40,735 bases of DNA. Source: Deltaproteobacteria bacterium (GTDB lineage: Bacteria; Desulfobacterota; Syntrophia; Syntrophales; Smithellaceae). Every line of letters begins with the position of its first letter. Positions within the stretch are counted from its first letter, which is position 1. Shown one piece after another: positions 15,405 to 25,000 of this stretch. The stretch is taken from positions 1 through 40,735 of the forward strand of contig JAJFTS010000173.1 of NCBI GenBank assembly GCA_021372815.1, written 5' to 3'. The notes below the pieces were generated by a model. The model did no database searches. It saw only the letters and a program-made list of their open reading frames with translations, and was not told the origin of the DNA. The position numbers and the translations under genes were made by a program.

Positions 15405-17822
15405 ATGATGAAGTTTTTTCAAAATTTCAGACATGATTGGCAGCAAAATATTATTAAGCGCAATCCACCGCCGCGTTTAATCAAACTTTTGAAAAACACC
15501 TGGCAATCTGAAGAAGATTATGCGAATATTTTTCGAAACGATGAAAATAATTTAATCCAATCGGGCGATGATAATATATCTGCTGCGGATGCGGAATACT
15601 CCTCAATTATTCCCCCTTTTCAGCCGGTGCTTCCCGTGATGCCGAATGATACTGAAGAGGATTCGAATTCACGGGCTTTTAAATTTAAATATGACCTCCC
15701 CTTCAAGAAAATAGATCCGCGCATAATAAAATCGGCGCTGGCCACTGTGCCGAAGGTTAATAAAAAAGTTCTTGTAAATCTTATAAATCATCTGCATTTT
15801 ACCAGTGAACAGGTCTTCATTCATATTAAGGATAATAAAACCGGTGAAGAATTTCTCCAGCAGGGAGAACCAGGGCCATATCTTGATAATACGGTGAACA
15901 TTCGTTTCATCGATTCCGCAGCATTGGATTTGGAGCGGCATAAACCTTTGAATCTGATTATAGATAATCGTAAATCATTAATAGTTATTCCGGTTGATCT
16001 GCAATCCATGAGTCGGGACTCACTTGTGCTCTCGTTGCCCGATGTAGCTCATTCTTACAGCAAACGTCAGGCCGTGCGTCATACCTGTGAAGGAGTTTAT
16101 GCTGAGATTGCACAGGGAGGATTCAATGTTCATGGTGTGTTGGAAGATATCAATCCCCATGATTTGAGGGTTTCAGTCATTGTTCCGGAAGATATCAATC
16201 CCGCTAATCCTTTGTTTTTAAAGTTGAGCCAGGATAACCAAACATATTTCATGGGTGAATGCCGGATAGTGCGCTGTGATAAAGAGGGCTTTTATATCAT
16301 TCTTCAGCCAATTCATGATAACCGACCGGTTTTGGCATTCCGCAAATATCCCAATGATAGAGTAAGAATAATGCCTCAACCAATCATTCATTTTATTCAT
16401 CCACTTTGTGGTCTTGCCGTTCAAAACAAGGTTGACGATATTTCGGCGTCCGGTTTTTCCATTACCGTTCAGGATAATGAATCGCTTCTCTTTCCGGGTA
16501 TGATTATTCCGCAGCTGTCGCTGCAGCTGCCAGGAATGCTTAATAATTTAAGCTGCACGGTGCAGGTAATCTACCGCTATGAGCAGAAAAAAAATCTGGC
16601 GCGTTATGGGTTTTATATTTTGGACATGTCTTTACATGATCAGCGCCGCCTCTTCGATGCAGTGAGTAAGGTCATAGATCCGCACGTCAATTTAACCGGC
16701 AGGGTGAATATGGATTCCCTTTGGGAATTGTTTTTTGATTCCGGTTTTATCTATCCCGACAAATACGGTATTATCAGCCAATACACCCGACCGCTTAAAG
16801 AGACCTACCGTAAACTATACGAAGAAGGTCAGGATATCTTCACGCACCTGACCTATCAGGATCAGGGGCAGGTTTACGGTCATATGTCAATGGTCAAAGC
16901 TTACGAAAACTCCTGGATCATTCATCATTTGGCCGCTCGACCCATGAGGGGAAAACGTACGGGGCTAAAGACGCTTAATCATTTTGTGAACTATATAGAT
17001 TGTCTGTACAATTTACCCGTATCTTCTAAAACCATGCGTTACAACTTTTGTTATTACAGACCGGAAAATAAATTTTCCGATTATTATTTCGGCGGTATTT
17101 GCCGAACAGTCAGGCGTCGTGAAATTTGTTCTCTGGACCTGTTCGGTTACATGCCAATGACTGTTAGAACAGAGACAAGGTGCCTCCCCGACCAGTGGAG
17201 TATGGAAGAATTCACCAGAGACGATCTGATTCTTATGCGGAAATATTATAACGGCATTGGCGGAGGACTGATGTTGGATGCTTATGCTTTGGACTGCCGT
17301 GCGGCCGAGAATGATAATTTAAAAGACAGGGCTTCCGGAACGACAGTAAATGACAATCATAATAGCATAATGGGTATGTATAATAAAATCGGGCTTAGTC
17401 GTGACAGTAAGGTTATTTCCATCAGGCACAATGGCCGGATTAAGGCGGCGCTGATTGTGGATACTTCGGATATGGGTATTAATATGTCTGAACTTCTCAA
17501 CAGCATCAAAATCCTGGTTATTGATAATACGCTGCCGTGGTCGATTCTACAAGACGCTGTAAGTGCGGTGGGTAAAATATATGGAAGTGATAAGATCATG
17601 GTTTTGATCTTTCCCTTCGATTATTTGGGACAACAAGGGGTGGAATGTAAAAAACGTTACTATTTTTGGGTTCTGAACACAATTCTTAATCAAAAAGAAA
17701 AAGATATCATCAAGGGGCATATAAGAATAGCCAAGAGAAAGTTTATCACCGAAAAATTCGTCAAAGAATTTGCCAGGAATCGCGTGAAGAAATTACTGGC
17801 ATTAATTGAAAAACAGAAATAG
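15405..17822 (+). CDS. Large protein with two PilZ-like regions and a GNAT-like C-terminal half
   Basis: 805 residues, no signal peptide or clear membrane segment. The first PilZ-like region (about 165-300) has RQAVR at 221-225, an RxxxR c-di-GMP motif, but its second motif is degenerate (DINPHD where DxSxxG is expected). The second region (about 305-425) has a perfect DISASG (345-350) but its arginines are respaced (R313, R319, R321). The two halves of the ligand signature are therefore split between domains. Beyond 430 the sequence (HMSMVKAYENSWIIHHLAA, RPMRGKRTGLKTLNHFVNYI) resembles acyltransferase (GNAT) folds, possibly in tandem; I give this only tentatively. It follows HD-GYP and methyltransferase genes, so it is a likely c-di-GMP effector enzyme. 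Confidence 0.65.
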   Translation: MMKFFQNFRHDWQQNIIKRNPPPRLIKLLKNTWQSEEDYANIFRNDENNLIQSGDDNISAADAEYSSIIPPFQPVLPVMPNDTEEDSNSRAFKFKYDLPFKKIDPRIIKSALATVPKVNKKVLVNLINHLHFTSEQVFIHIKDNKTGEEFLQQGEPGPYLDNTVNIRFIDSAALDLERHKPLNLIIDNRKSLIVIPVDLQSMSRDSLVLSLPDVAHSYSKRQAVRHTCEGVYAEIAQGGFNVHGVLEDINPHDLRVSVIVPEDINPANPLFLKLSQDNQTYFMGECRIVRCDKEGFYIILQPIHDNRPVLAFRKYPNDRVRIMPQPIIHFIHPLCGLAVQNKVDDISASGFSITVQDNESLLFPGMIIPQLSLQLPGMLNNLSCTVQVIYRYEQKKNLARYGFYILDMSLHDQRRLFDAVSKVIDPHVNLTGRVNMDSLWELFFDSGFIYPDKYGIISQYTRPLKETYRKLYEEGQDIFTHLTYQDQGQVYGHMSMVKAYENSWIIHHLAARPMRGKRTGLKTLNHFVNYIDCLYNLPVSSKTMRYNFCYYRPENKFSDYYFGGICRTVRRREICSLDLFGYMPMTVRTETRCLPDQWSMEEFTRDDLILMRKYYNGIGGGLMLDAYALDCRAAENDNLKDRASGTTVNDNHNSIMGMYNKIGLSRDSKVISIRHNGRIKAALIVDTSDMGINMSELLNSIKILVIDNTLPWSILQDAVSAVGKIYGSDKIMVLIFPFDYLGQQGVECKKRYYFWVLNTILNQKEKDIIKGHIRIAKRKFITEKFVKEFARNRVKKLLALIEKQK

Positions 17823-17886
17823 GCAATATCGAATATAAAATATTATAATAAATTCATTCTGGCCGTTTAGTTCTGCAACGCATAAA

Positions 17887-18723
17887 ATGAAAAAATTATC
17901 GGAGAAAAAAGTTTTTATTACCGGAGCCGCGAGTGGAATAGGACGCACAACCGCTATTGCCATGGGGAAAGAGGGATGTCGTTTGTTTTTGACCGACATT
18001 GACGGCGAAGGACTTGAAAGAACTGTTCAAGTTGTTGCCGGTGCGGGTGGGGAGGTCTGCCTGGCGCGAGCCTTCGATGTCGGTGATTATCGGGCGATGG
18101 AGGCTTTTGCTAAAGATGTTCATCAGAGATACGGTTCACTGGATATTCTTGTGAATGTAGCGGGGGTTGCGCTTTTTTCTCAGATAGAAGACATGCGGCA
18201 CAGTGATTGGGAAAAGGTAATCAAAGTGAATCTGTGGGGTGTGATTCACGGCCTGGAATGTTTCGTGCCTCAGATGATCCGTGCAGGCCGCGGGGGACAC
18301 ATCGTTTCCGTCTCGTCTACGGCAGGCATTATCGGCCTGCCCTGGCATACAGTATACGCGGGAACCAAACATGCGCTGGTAGGCATGTCCGAGTCTTTGC
18401 GTTATGATTTAAGGAAACACAATATCGGTGTCAGTGTCGTTTGTCCGGGAGCGGTCAATACGGGTTTGGTGCAAAGTGTTCAAATCCATGCCGAGAAACA
18501 GGCCACGGATAAATCGCGGAAACTTTTTCTTAAAATAGCCATTGCTCCCGAAAAGGTGGCCGATTTGATTATCAAGGCGATACGCGAGCGCAAATTTATG
18601 GTGATCACTTCATTCGACATTAAATTATTTTACTTTGTCAAAAAGTATTGCTTCCCGGTTTATCATGTGGTCATGCTGACAATGACCCGTTTAATGGATA
18701 AAACGCTCAAGAGAACCGGGTGA
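17887..18723 (+). CDS. Short-chain dehydrogenase/reductase (SDR family)
   Basis: 278 residues. The classical SDR pattern is complete: TGAASGIG (12-19) for NAD(P), NVAG at the end of beta-4, catalytic S144, Y157 and K161 (YAGTK), and the PG motif (VVCPGAVNTG). The C-terminus is basic and hydrophobic (LFYFVKKYCFPVYHVVMLTMTRLMD), suggesting membrane association or a lipophilic substrate. The substrate is unknown. There is no obvious ribosome-binding site before ATG 17887; the gene is 64 bp after the PilZ-like gene and ends in a GTGA overlap with a possible upstream extension of radC. Confidence 0.9.
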   Translation: MKKLSEKKVFITGAASGIGRTTAIAMGKEGCRLFLTDIDGEGLERTVQVVAGAGGEVCLARAFDVGDYRAMEAFAKDVHQRYGSLDILVNVAGVALFSQIEDMRHSDWEKVIKVNLWGVIHGLECFVPQMIRAGRGGHIVSVSSTAGIIGLPWHTVYAGTKHALVGMSESLRYDLRKHNIGVSVVCPGAVNTGLVQSVQIHAEKQATDKSRKLFLKIAIAPEKVADLIIKAIRERKFMVITSFDIKLFYFVKKYCFPVYHVVMLTMTRLMDKTLKRTG

Positions 18724-18791
18724 AAGGAGTTTCCTCTGTCATTATCCGCCTGAATTGGGGAATACATTTCATCTCGAAAGGGGTAAAAGCA

Positions 18792-19490
18792 GTGGCAGAA
18801 CAAAATAAAAATTCCGGGATAAAAAGCTGGCCTCAGGACGACCGGCCCAGGGAAAAACTTCTCAAAAAAGGAGCGTCGTCGTTGAGCAATTCGGAGCTTC
18901 TGGCAATTCTTTTACGCACAGGAGCGAAAGGAACGAGCGCTATTGATCTGGCGCGCGGGATCGTCGAAAAATTCGGTACATTTCGCAACATGAATCATAC
19001 CGATGCCCGGGACTGGATAGAGTTCAAAGGATTGGGACCGGCCAAAATAGCGCAGATTCAAGCCGCGCTGGAAATCGGGCGCCGCTTCCGGGAAGTTGAA
19101 GTCAATAACACCAGACAAAAAATTTCTTCTGCGCGGGATGTCGTCAGCATCATCATGCCGCAGATGCGCGACCTCAAAACGGAAGTCTTTAAAGTCATTT
19201 ATCTCAACAGCAACAACAAAATAATCGAAATCAGCGATGCCGCGACGGGAACAGTTAACCACGCCATGCCGATTGTCCGCGAAATTATCCACGCAGCGTT
19301 GCAGAAATTCGCGGCGGCGATGATCTGCGTTCACAATCATCCCAGCGCCAACATCGCGCCCAGCGCGGAAGATAAAAAATTCACGCAGGAATTAACCGCT
19401 GCCGGAAAGCTGATGGACATCAAACTGCTGGATCATATCATCATCGGTGATGACGCGTTTTACAGTTTTGCCGAAGAGGGGATAATTTAA
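18792..19490 (+). CDS. radC: RadC family JAB1/MPN-domain protein
   Basis: 232 residues from GTG 18792. The helix-hairpin-helix-rich N-terminus (GIKSWPQDDRPREKLLKKGASSLSNSELL) is followed by the JAMM metal-binding signature H181-N-H183-x7-S191-x2-D194. RadC is widely conserved; its once-proposed repair role is unproven, and a metal-dependent hydrolase function is likely. The start was chosen for a GAAAGGGG site 8 nt upstream and for agreement with the family N-terminus; the frame also extends to GTG 18720, overlapping the SDR stop. Confidence 0.93.
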   Translation: MAEQNKNSGIKSWPQDDRPREKLLKKGASSLSNSELLAILLRTGAKGTSAIDLARGIVEKFGTFRNMNHTDARDWIEFKGLGPAKIAQIQAALEIGRRFREVEVNNTRQKISSARDVVSIIMPQMRDLKTEVFKVIYLNSNNKIIEISDAATGTVNHAMPIVREIIHAALQKFAAAMICVHNHPSANIAPSAEDKKFTQELTAAGKLMDIKLLDHIIIGDDAFYSFAEEGII

Positions 19491-19537
19491 CAACGGGAAA
19501 GGAGAATCCGTAAGGGAAGAATACGAGGAATATCTTG

Positions 19538-19879
19538 ATGGAATCGATGACATCGTATTGCGGAATTATTTGTTCGAAATGTCCGGTCTATCTGGCGACG
19601 CAGGCCGATGACGATAAAGCCAGAAAGGATGTCGCCAGACTCTGGTCCAAGCAGTATGGTATAAATATAAAGCTGCAGGACGCCAATTGCGACGGTTGCC
19701 TCCGGACAGACGGACGACTCATCGGTCATTGCCGGGTCTGCGGCATCAGAGCCTGCGGGATAAAGAAAAAAGTAAGCACCTGTGCTTCCTGTACCGATTA
19801 CGCCTGTGAACAATTAAAGGCTTTTCATTCGATTGCCCCGTACGCGGGAAGAATGCTGGAAAAGCTGCGGACAAAGTAA
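19538..19879 (+). CDS. DUF3795 cysteine-rich protein
   Basis: 113 residues with paired cysteines throughout: YCGIICSKCPVYLAT, NCDGCL, HCRVCGIRACG and CASCTDYAC. This is the DUF3795 pattern common in anaerobic bacteria and archaea; a zinc- or Fe-S-binding role is likely but unproven. The start is ATG 19538 with a gaggaa site 8 nt upstream. It lies 47 bp after radC on the same strand and converges with the DUF362 gene 12 bp later. Confidence 0.88.
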   Translation: MESMTSYCGIICSKCPVYLATQADDDKARKDVARLWSKQYGINIKLQDANCDGCLRTDGRLIGHCRVCGIRACGIKKKVSTCASCTDYACEQLKAFHSIAPYAGRMLEKLRTK

Positions 19880-19891
19880 AGCGGGCAGAAC

Positions 19892-20908
19892 TCAAAAGTC
19901 AATTTCCCGTGCATACGAAAATTGTCTTTGCCAGGGTATGCCGGGATGGACTTTTTCAAAAATATCAGCCCCTGCCATTTTCAGGGATTCTTCATCCACT
20001 TCGACGGGATGATATCCGCCGATAAAGCCGATATCCTTGCTGATGACGGGATTTTTCCCTGCCAGACAGTCGCATTCCACGGTGATATTCATTAGAGAAT
20101 TGATAACGATGGATTTGTCCTGAATCTTTTTCCAGACGGCTGCCGCCGTTTCTATCAGCTTTTCCTGAAAAACAGTCATATCCGAATCCCAGAAAATTTT
20201 AAGGGCTGACTCCTGACACATCGCGATGCACTGGGCGCAGCCAATGCATTTTTTCAGATCATAGACGGGATAATCCGGTTCGGAGATGCTGGCTGCTTTT
20301 GTCGGACAGATTTCGGTGCACAGTCCGCAGCGTGTACATTTCTTTTTATTCAGAATGGGATGATAATCGGAATGCATCCGCTGTTTCTGCGCACGGGAAG
20401 CGAATCCCATGGAAATATTTTTTATGGATCCGCCGAACAAAGAAACCATATGTCCTTTGAAATGGGAAAAGATGACAAAACCCTGTGCCTTATCAAAGAC
20501 ATTTCCCACCTGGACGGTTTCGAAATGTTTGTAGCCGGCGGGAATCGAAACAACATTGCGCCCGTCCATGCCGTCGGCGATGACAACCGGGCAGCCCAGA
20601 AATTCGGGAGTGTAGCCGTGAGCTGCGGCGGTCTTGAGAGAGTCTTCAGCGGTGTGTCTTCCGCCGGAATAGAGCACCGTCGTATCGAAAATGAAAGGTT
20701 TTGCTCCTTGGGCAATCAGCCAGTGTGAGATTTCCCCGGCGTAGTCGGGAGGCAGATAACTTTTATTGCCTTTTTCTCCCCAGTGTAACTTTATTCCCAC
20801 ACTGTCTCCGGGGGCGAAGGGATACCGGAATTTTCCCAGAAGATGACGAAGGGGGGCGACATAAGGTCTTTTCTTTTCTGTTACGGATTCAAAGAAAAAA
20901 TCAGCCAT
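19892..20908 (-). CDS. DUF362 domain protein with two [4Fe-4S] ferredoxin motifs
   Basis: 338 residues. The DUF362 region (about 30-185 and the C-terminus) contains VGIKLHWGEKGNKSYLPPDY, PFIFDTTVLYSGGRHTAEDSLKTAAAHG and FSHFKGHMVSLFGGSIKNISMGFASRAQK. A bacterial-type 2[4Fe-4S] insert follows at about 195-245 (CTRCGLCTEICP and CIGCAQCIAMCQ). These are common in anaerobes; the exact role is unknown but redox electron transfer is likely. A ggag site precedes the ATG. Confidence 0.88.
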   Translation of the reverse strand: MADFFFESVTEKKRPYVAPLRHLLGKFRYPFAPGDSVGIKLHWGEKGNKSYLPPDYAGEISHWLIAQGAKPFIFDTTVLYSGGRHTAEDSLKTAAAHGYTPEFLGCPVVIADGMDGRNVVSIPAGYKHFETVQVGNVFDKAQGFVIFSHFKGHMVSLFGGSIKNISMGFASRAQKQRMHSDYHPILNKKKCTRCGLCTEICPTKAASISEPDYPVYDLKKCIGCAQCIAMCQESALKIFWDSDMTVFQEKLIETAAAVWKKIQDKSIVINSLMNITVECDCLAGKNPVISKDIGFIGGYHPVEVDEESLKMAGADIFEKVHPGIPWQRQFSYAREIDF

Positions 20909-21051
20909 GATAAACTCCGATTCCGTGAATGACTCACGTTTTCCTTATTTTAAATCATTTCCTCTCCGGTTTCATCAAAAATTTTATTCTACCCAAAGGA
21001 TCGGCAATGTTGTAAAATGCGCCACGAATAAATCATATCCGAGGTGCTTAT

Positions 21052-21546
21052 ATGATGAATTCCTCCGTAGCCGTAAGTAGTGTCAGCCTTTATCGCAGGG
21101 CAGCCGTTGCTTTTGTTCTTCTGGTTGCTTGTCCTTTCGGACTGAGTATGATCAATCTGACATTTGCCCAGAGCTGGAAGGTTCATTTTTTCCCGGCGGT
21201 CGTTATTCTGGCGGCCATAATTTACGGCTCGGCAGGCGGACTTGTCGCCGGCATCGCGGGTTCCCTTTATTCTGCGATACTTACGGGGAATCCCTGCCTT
21301 ATAGGCGGCAACTCGCTTTTTGGCTTGCTGACGGGGATTTTTTATAAAAAAACGGATAAAATCATCATGTCTGTAATGCTGGCTTTCATTTGCGAACTGC
21401 CCTGGCTGATTGTCACCGATCATTATTTTATGAGACTGTCTGCGGAGTTTATCGCGAAACTGGTTATCGTTCTATTTCTGGCAAATCTTTTCTGGGCGGC
21501 GCTGATTCGTTTATTGGACAGGCCTCTGCGTAAACTATTATGCTGA
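21052..21546 (+). CDS. Small polytopic membrane protein resembling ECF transporter S components
   Basis: 164 residues, about five hydrophobic segments (approximately 15-35, 44-62, 66-84, 90-105, 110-125 and 138-157, some short). The loop GNPCLIGGNSLFGLLTGIFYKK recalls substrate-binding S subunits of ECF vitamin transporters; no AAT module is in the window. The stop overlaps the start of the DUF1893 gene by 7 bp, a translational-coupling arrangement, so the two probably act together. A gaggtg site precedes the ATG. The ligand is unknown. Confidence 0.65.
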   Translation: MMNSSVAVSSVSLYRRAAVAFVLLVACPFGLSMINLTFAQSWKVHFFPAVVILAAIIYGSAGGLVAGIAGSLYSAILTGNPCLIGGNSLFGLLTGIFYKKTDKIIMSVMLAFICELPWLIVTDHYFMRLSAEFIAKLVIVLFLANLFWAALIRLLDRPLRKLLC

Positions 21547-21938
21547 TGCCGGATTTTTCAGAATATACTCTGGCTCTTTTTGATAAAGAGACGTTGATTT
21601 ATTCCTCCCGGGAAAAGGGATTGCGTCCGCTCTTTGATTGTCTGGAGCGATATAAGGGCAAATCCGGCCTCATTCTGCACGATAAAGTTATCGGATTGGC
21701 CGCGGCGAAATTGATTGTCTATTCAGAAATTATTGCCCAGGTCATTACCAGTGCCTCGTCCGCTCCGGCAAAAAAATTTCTGGAAGATAACGGCGTTGTT
21801 ATCAATGCTTATCATGTTACGGCCAACATTATGACGAAAGACGGGAGCGCTGTCTGTCCCGGCGAAGTCATCGCGCTGAATTCGGATACGCCGGATGACT
21901 TTTCCAGGAAAATCAAAGCAATGCTCAATGTAGTTTGA
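21540..21938 (+). CDS. DUF1893 protein
   Basis: 132 residues. The block LALFDKETLIYSSREKGLRPLFDCLE...GLILHDKVIGLAAAKLIVY is typical of the DUF1893 (TM1506-like) family, which has a cytidine-deaminase-like fold without the catalytic zinc ligands. Function unknown; it may bind a small ligand. Overlaps the upstream membrane gene by 7 bp (ATG at 21540, with an alternative ATG at 21546). Confidence 0.8.
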   Translation: MLMPDFSEYTLALFDKETLIYSSREKGLRPLFDCLERYKGKSGLILHDKVIGLAAAKLIVYSEIIAQVITSASSAPAKKFLEDNGVVINAYHVTANIMTKDGSAVCPGEVIALNSDTPDDFSRKIKAMLNVV

Positions 21939-22099
21939 ACAATTTTTCAAAGAATCGAAGTATGGGGATGTTGCGTAAATATTTAAACGAATTTATTGCA
22001 AAAACCACCTTCTTACTGTAACAAATAAGCCCTTAACTTTCTGAATACAGGGATTATTCAAGGCTAAGAACTGTTTCCATTATAGAAAATTGTCAAAAA

Positions 22100-25000
22100 A
22101 TGACTATTCCGGTGAAAAGAAAAGCATCATCTTTAAAAGATATGACCGCTGCCGCTGAACGGGGAGATATTCAGGCCCAGATCAATCTGGGGTTGATGTA
22201 CCGGTACGGCGAAAGTGTTCCTCAGGATGATGCCCAGGCGGTGAACTGGTTTCGCAAGGCGGCCGAACAGGGCGATGCGGATGCCCAGTTTAATCTGGGC
22301 TTAATGTATCAGAGCGGTGAGGGGGTCGAACAGGATTTTGCCGAAGCGATGGCCTGGTTTCTCAAGGCTGCTGGTCAGGGTTCCGGGACTGCCCAGTTCT
22401 ATCTGGGAGCCAAGTACCAGAAGGGTGACGGTGTTGAGCAGGATGATGTCGAGGCTGTCAAGTGGTATCGTATGGCTGCTGAACAGGGACACAAACTGGC
22501 ACAATACACTCTGGGATGGATGTACGATCAGGGGAAAGGCGTTCCCCGCAACAATACCGAGGCGGATAAGTGGTACAGCAAAGAAGCCGAACAGGGCGAT
22601 GCCATTTCACAGTACGATCTGGGATGGAAATATCATAAAGGCGAAGGCGTTGAGCAAAATTATGCCGAGGCTATCAAATGGTATACCCAGGCGGCCGGAC
22701 AGGGACTGGCGGCGGCGCAGTTCATTCTGGGCTCAATGTATGAAGAAGGTGAAGGTGTTTCCAAAGACTCCGCCGAGGCCATCAAGTGGTATCGTCAGGC
22801 GGCCGAGCAGGGTGACGCAGCCGCCCAGAATAATTTGGGCATGAAGTATGAAAAGGGCGAAGGTGTTCCGCAGGATCATGCCGAAGCCGTGAAGTGGTAT
22901 CGCAAGGCCGCCGAGCAGGGTGATGCAGCTGCACAGAATAATCTGGGGATGAAATATGACAGGGGGCAGGGTGTTCCGCAGGATCATACCGAAGCGGTGA
23001 GGTGGTTTCGCAAGGCGGCTGAACAGGGCGACGCGAATGCCCAGCGCAATCTGGGATTGATGTTCCATGACGGCAACGGTGTCCCTCAGGATTATGTCAA
23101 AGCTTCGAAATGGTATCTGAAGGCAGCCGGGCAGGGCGATGCCAAAGCCCAGCTTAATCTGGGGATGATGTATCTCAAAGGCTACGGTGTTCCCCGGGAC
23201 GATGCCGAGGCGATGAAATGGTATCGTCAGGCGGCCGGACGCGGCAGCACGGAAGCACTGAATACTCTGAAGGCGATGTGCAGCAAAGGAAGTTCCATCG
23301 CCCAATTCAATCTGGGATTGATGTACGAGGAAGGTCAAGGCGTCGCGCAGGATTATGCCGAGGCGGTGAAATGGTACACCAAGGCGGCCGGACTGGGACT
23401 GGCGCAGGCTCAGTTCAATCTGGGATTGATGTATATGGAAGGCGACGGATTGCCGCAAAACGATGCCGAGGCCGTGAAATGGTTTCGCAAAGCCGCAGTG
23501 CAGAATTTCGCTCCGGCCCAGTTTTCTCTGGCAATGATGTGCCGGTCCGGTGAAGGTGTCGCGCAGGATAACGTCGAGGCCGTGAAATGGTTGCATAAAG
23601 CCGCTGAAAAGGAACTTCCGGAAGCGCAGTTCACACTGGGATTGATGCATCAGTCCGGACAAGGGGTGAAACAGGATGATGATGAGGCACTGAATTTATT
23701 TATTAAGGCAGCCCAGCAGGGAGACGTAAACGCCCAGTGCTATTTGGGATTAATGTATCTCAACGGGCAAGGCGTTTTCCGGGACGATGCCGAGGCGAAG
23801 AAGTGGCTCTCTCTGGCGGCCGAACAGGACAGTGAGCAAGCCCGTCTTGGTCTCGTTTCGATGTCCCGCAAGAAAGAAGAGATTCCCGAGGAAGAAGATG
23901 GAACATTAACAAGGTATCGCAGGGCGGCCGAAAAGGGAAACGCCTCTGCTCAGTGTCATCTGGGGTTTATTTACTTAAACGGCGAGGGAGTTGAACAAAA
24001 TGATACCGAGGCCGCGCAGTGGTATCAAAAGGCGGCCGAGCAGGGGAACATCCCTGCCCAAAACAATCTGGCTTTAATGTATCTGAACGGCAAAGGTGTC
24101 GCTCAGGATGATGCCGAAGCGGCAAAATGGTATCTGGAAGCAGCCCGTCAGGGCAGCGCTAATGCCCGAAATATGATCGCTGTTCTGTATCAGGAAGGCA
24201 GAGGCGTTGCGAAGGATGATGCCGAAGCGGTTAAATGGTTTCGCGAGGCTGCCGGTCAGGGAATTCCGGATGCCCAGTTCAGTTTGGGAGTAAAGTACGA
24301 AAAAGGGGAAGGTGTCGACCGGGACGATGTCGAAGCGGTGAAATGGTATCGTCAGGCGGCCGGGCAGGGCAACGTTTCCGCCCAGTGTAATCTGGGAGTT
24401 AAGTATGACAAAGGCGAAGGCGTAGAGCGCGATGAAACCGAGGCCGTGAAGTGGTTTCTTAAAGCGGCCCGGCAGGGTAACCAAAATGCCCTGAACAATC
24501 TGAAGGCCATGAGTACCAGAGGGGACTCTACTGCTCAATTCAATCTTGCTGAAATTTACCAGGAAGGTTTGTACCTGCAAAGAGATGATGTTGAAGCGGC
24601 AAAATGGTATCTGGAAGCAGCCCGGCAGGGGAATGCTGATGCCCAGTTCAATCTGGCCGTGATGTATGAAAAAGGAGAGGGCGTTGACCGGGATAATGCC
24701 GAGGCGGCGAGGTGGTATCTCAAAGCGGCTGAGCAGGGCAATATCAGCGCTCAGATCAATCTGGGCATGATGTATCGAAAAGGCGAGGGAGTTTCGCGGG
24801 ACGATGCCGAAGCGCTCAAGTGGTATCAAAGAGCGGCCGAACAGGGCAGCACCTATGCTCAATGTAATCTGGGTATGATGTATCGAAAGGGTGAAGGAGT
24901 TTTGCGAAACGATGCCGAAGCGCTCAAGTGGTATCAAAGAGCGGCCGGGCAGGGAGATGTGCAGGCGCAGATTAATCTCGGCATGATGTATTCAAGCGGT

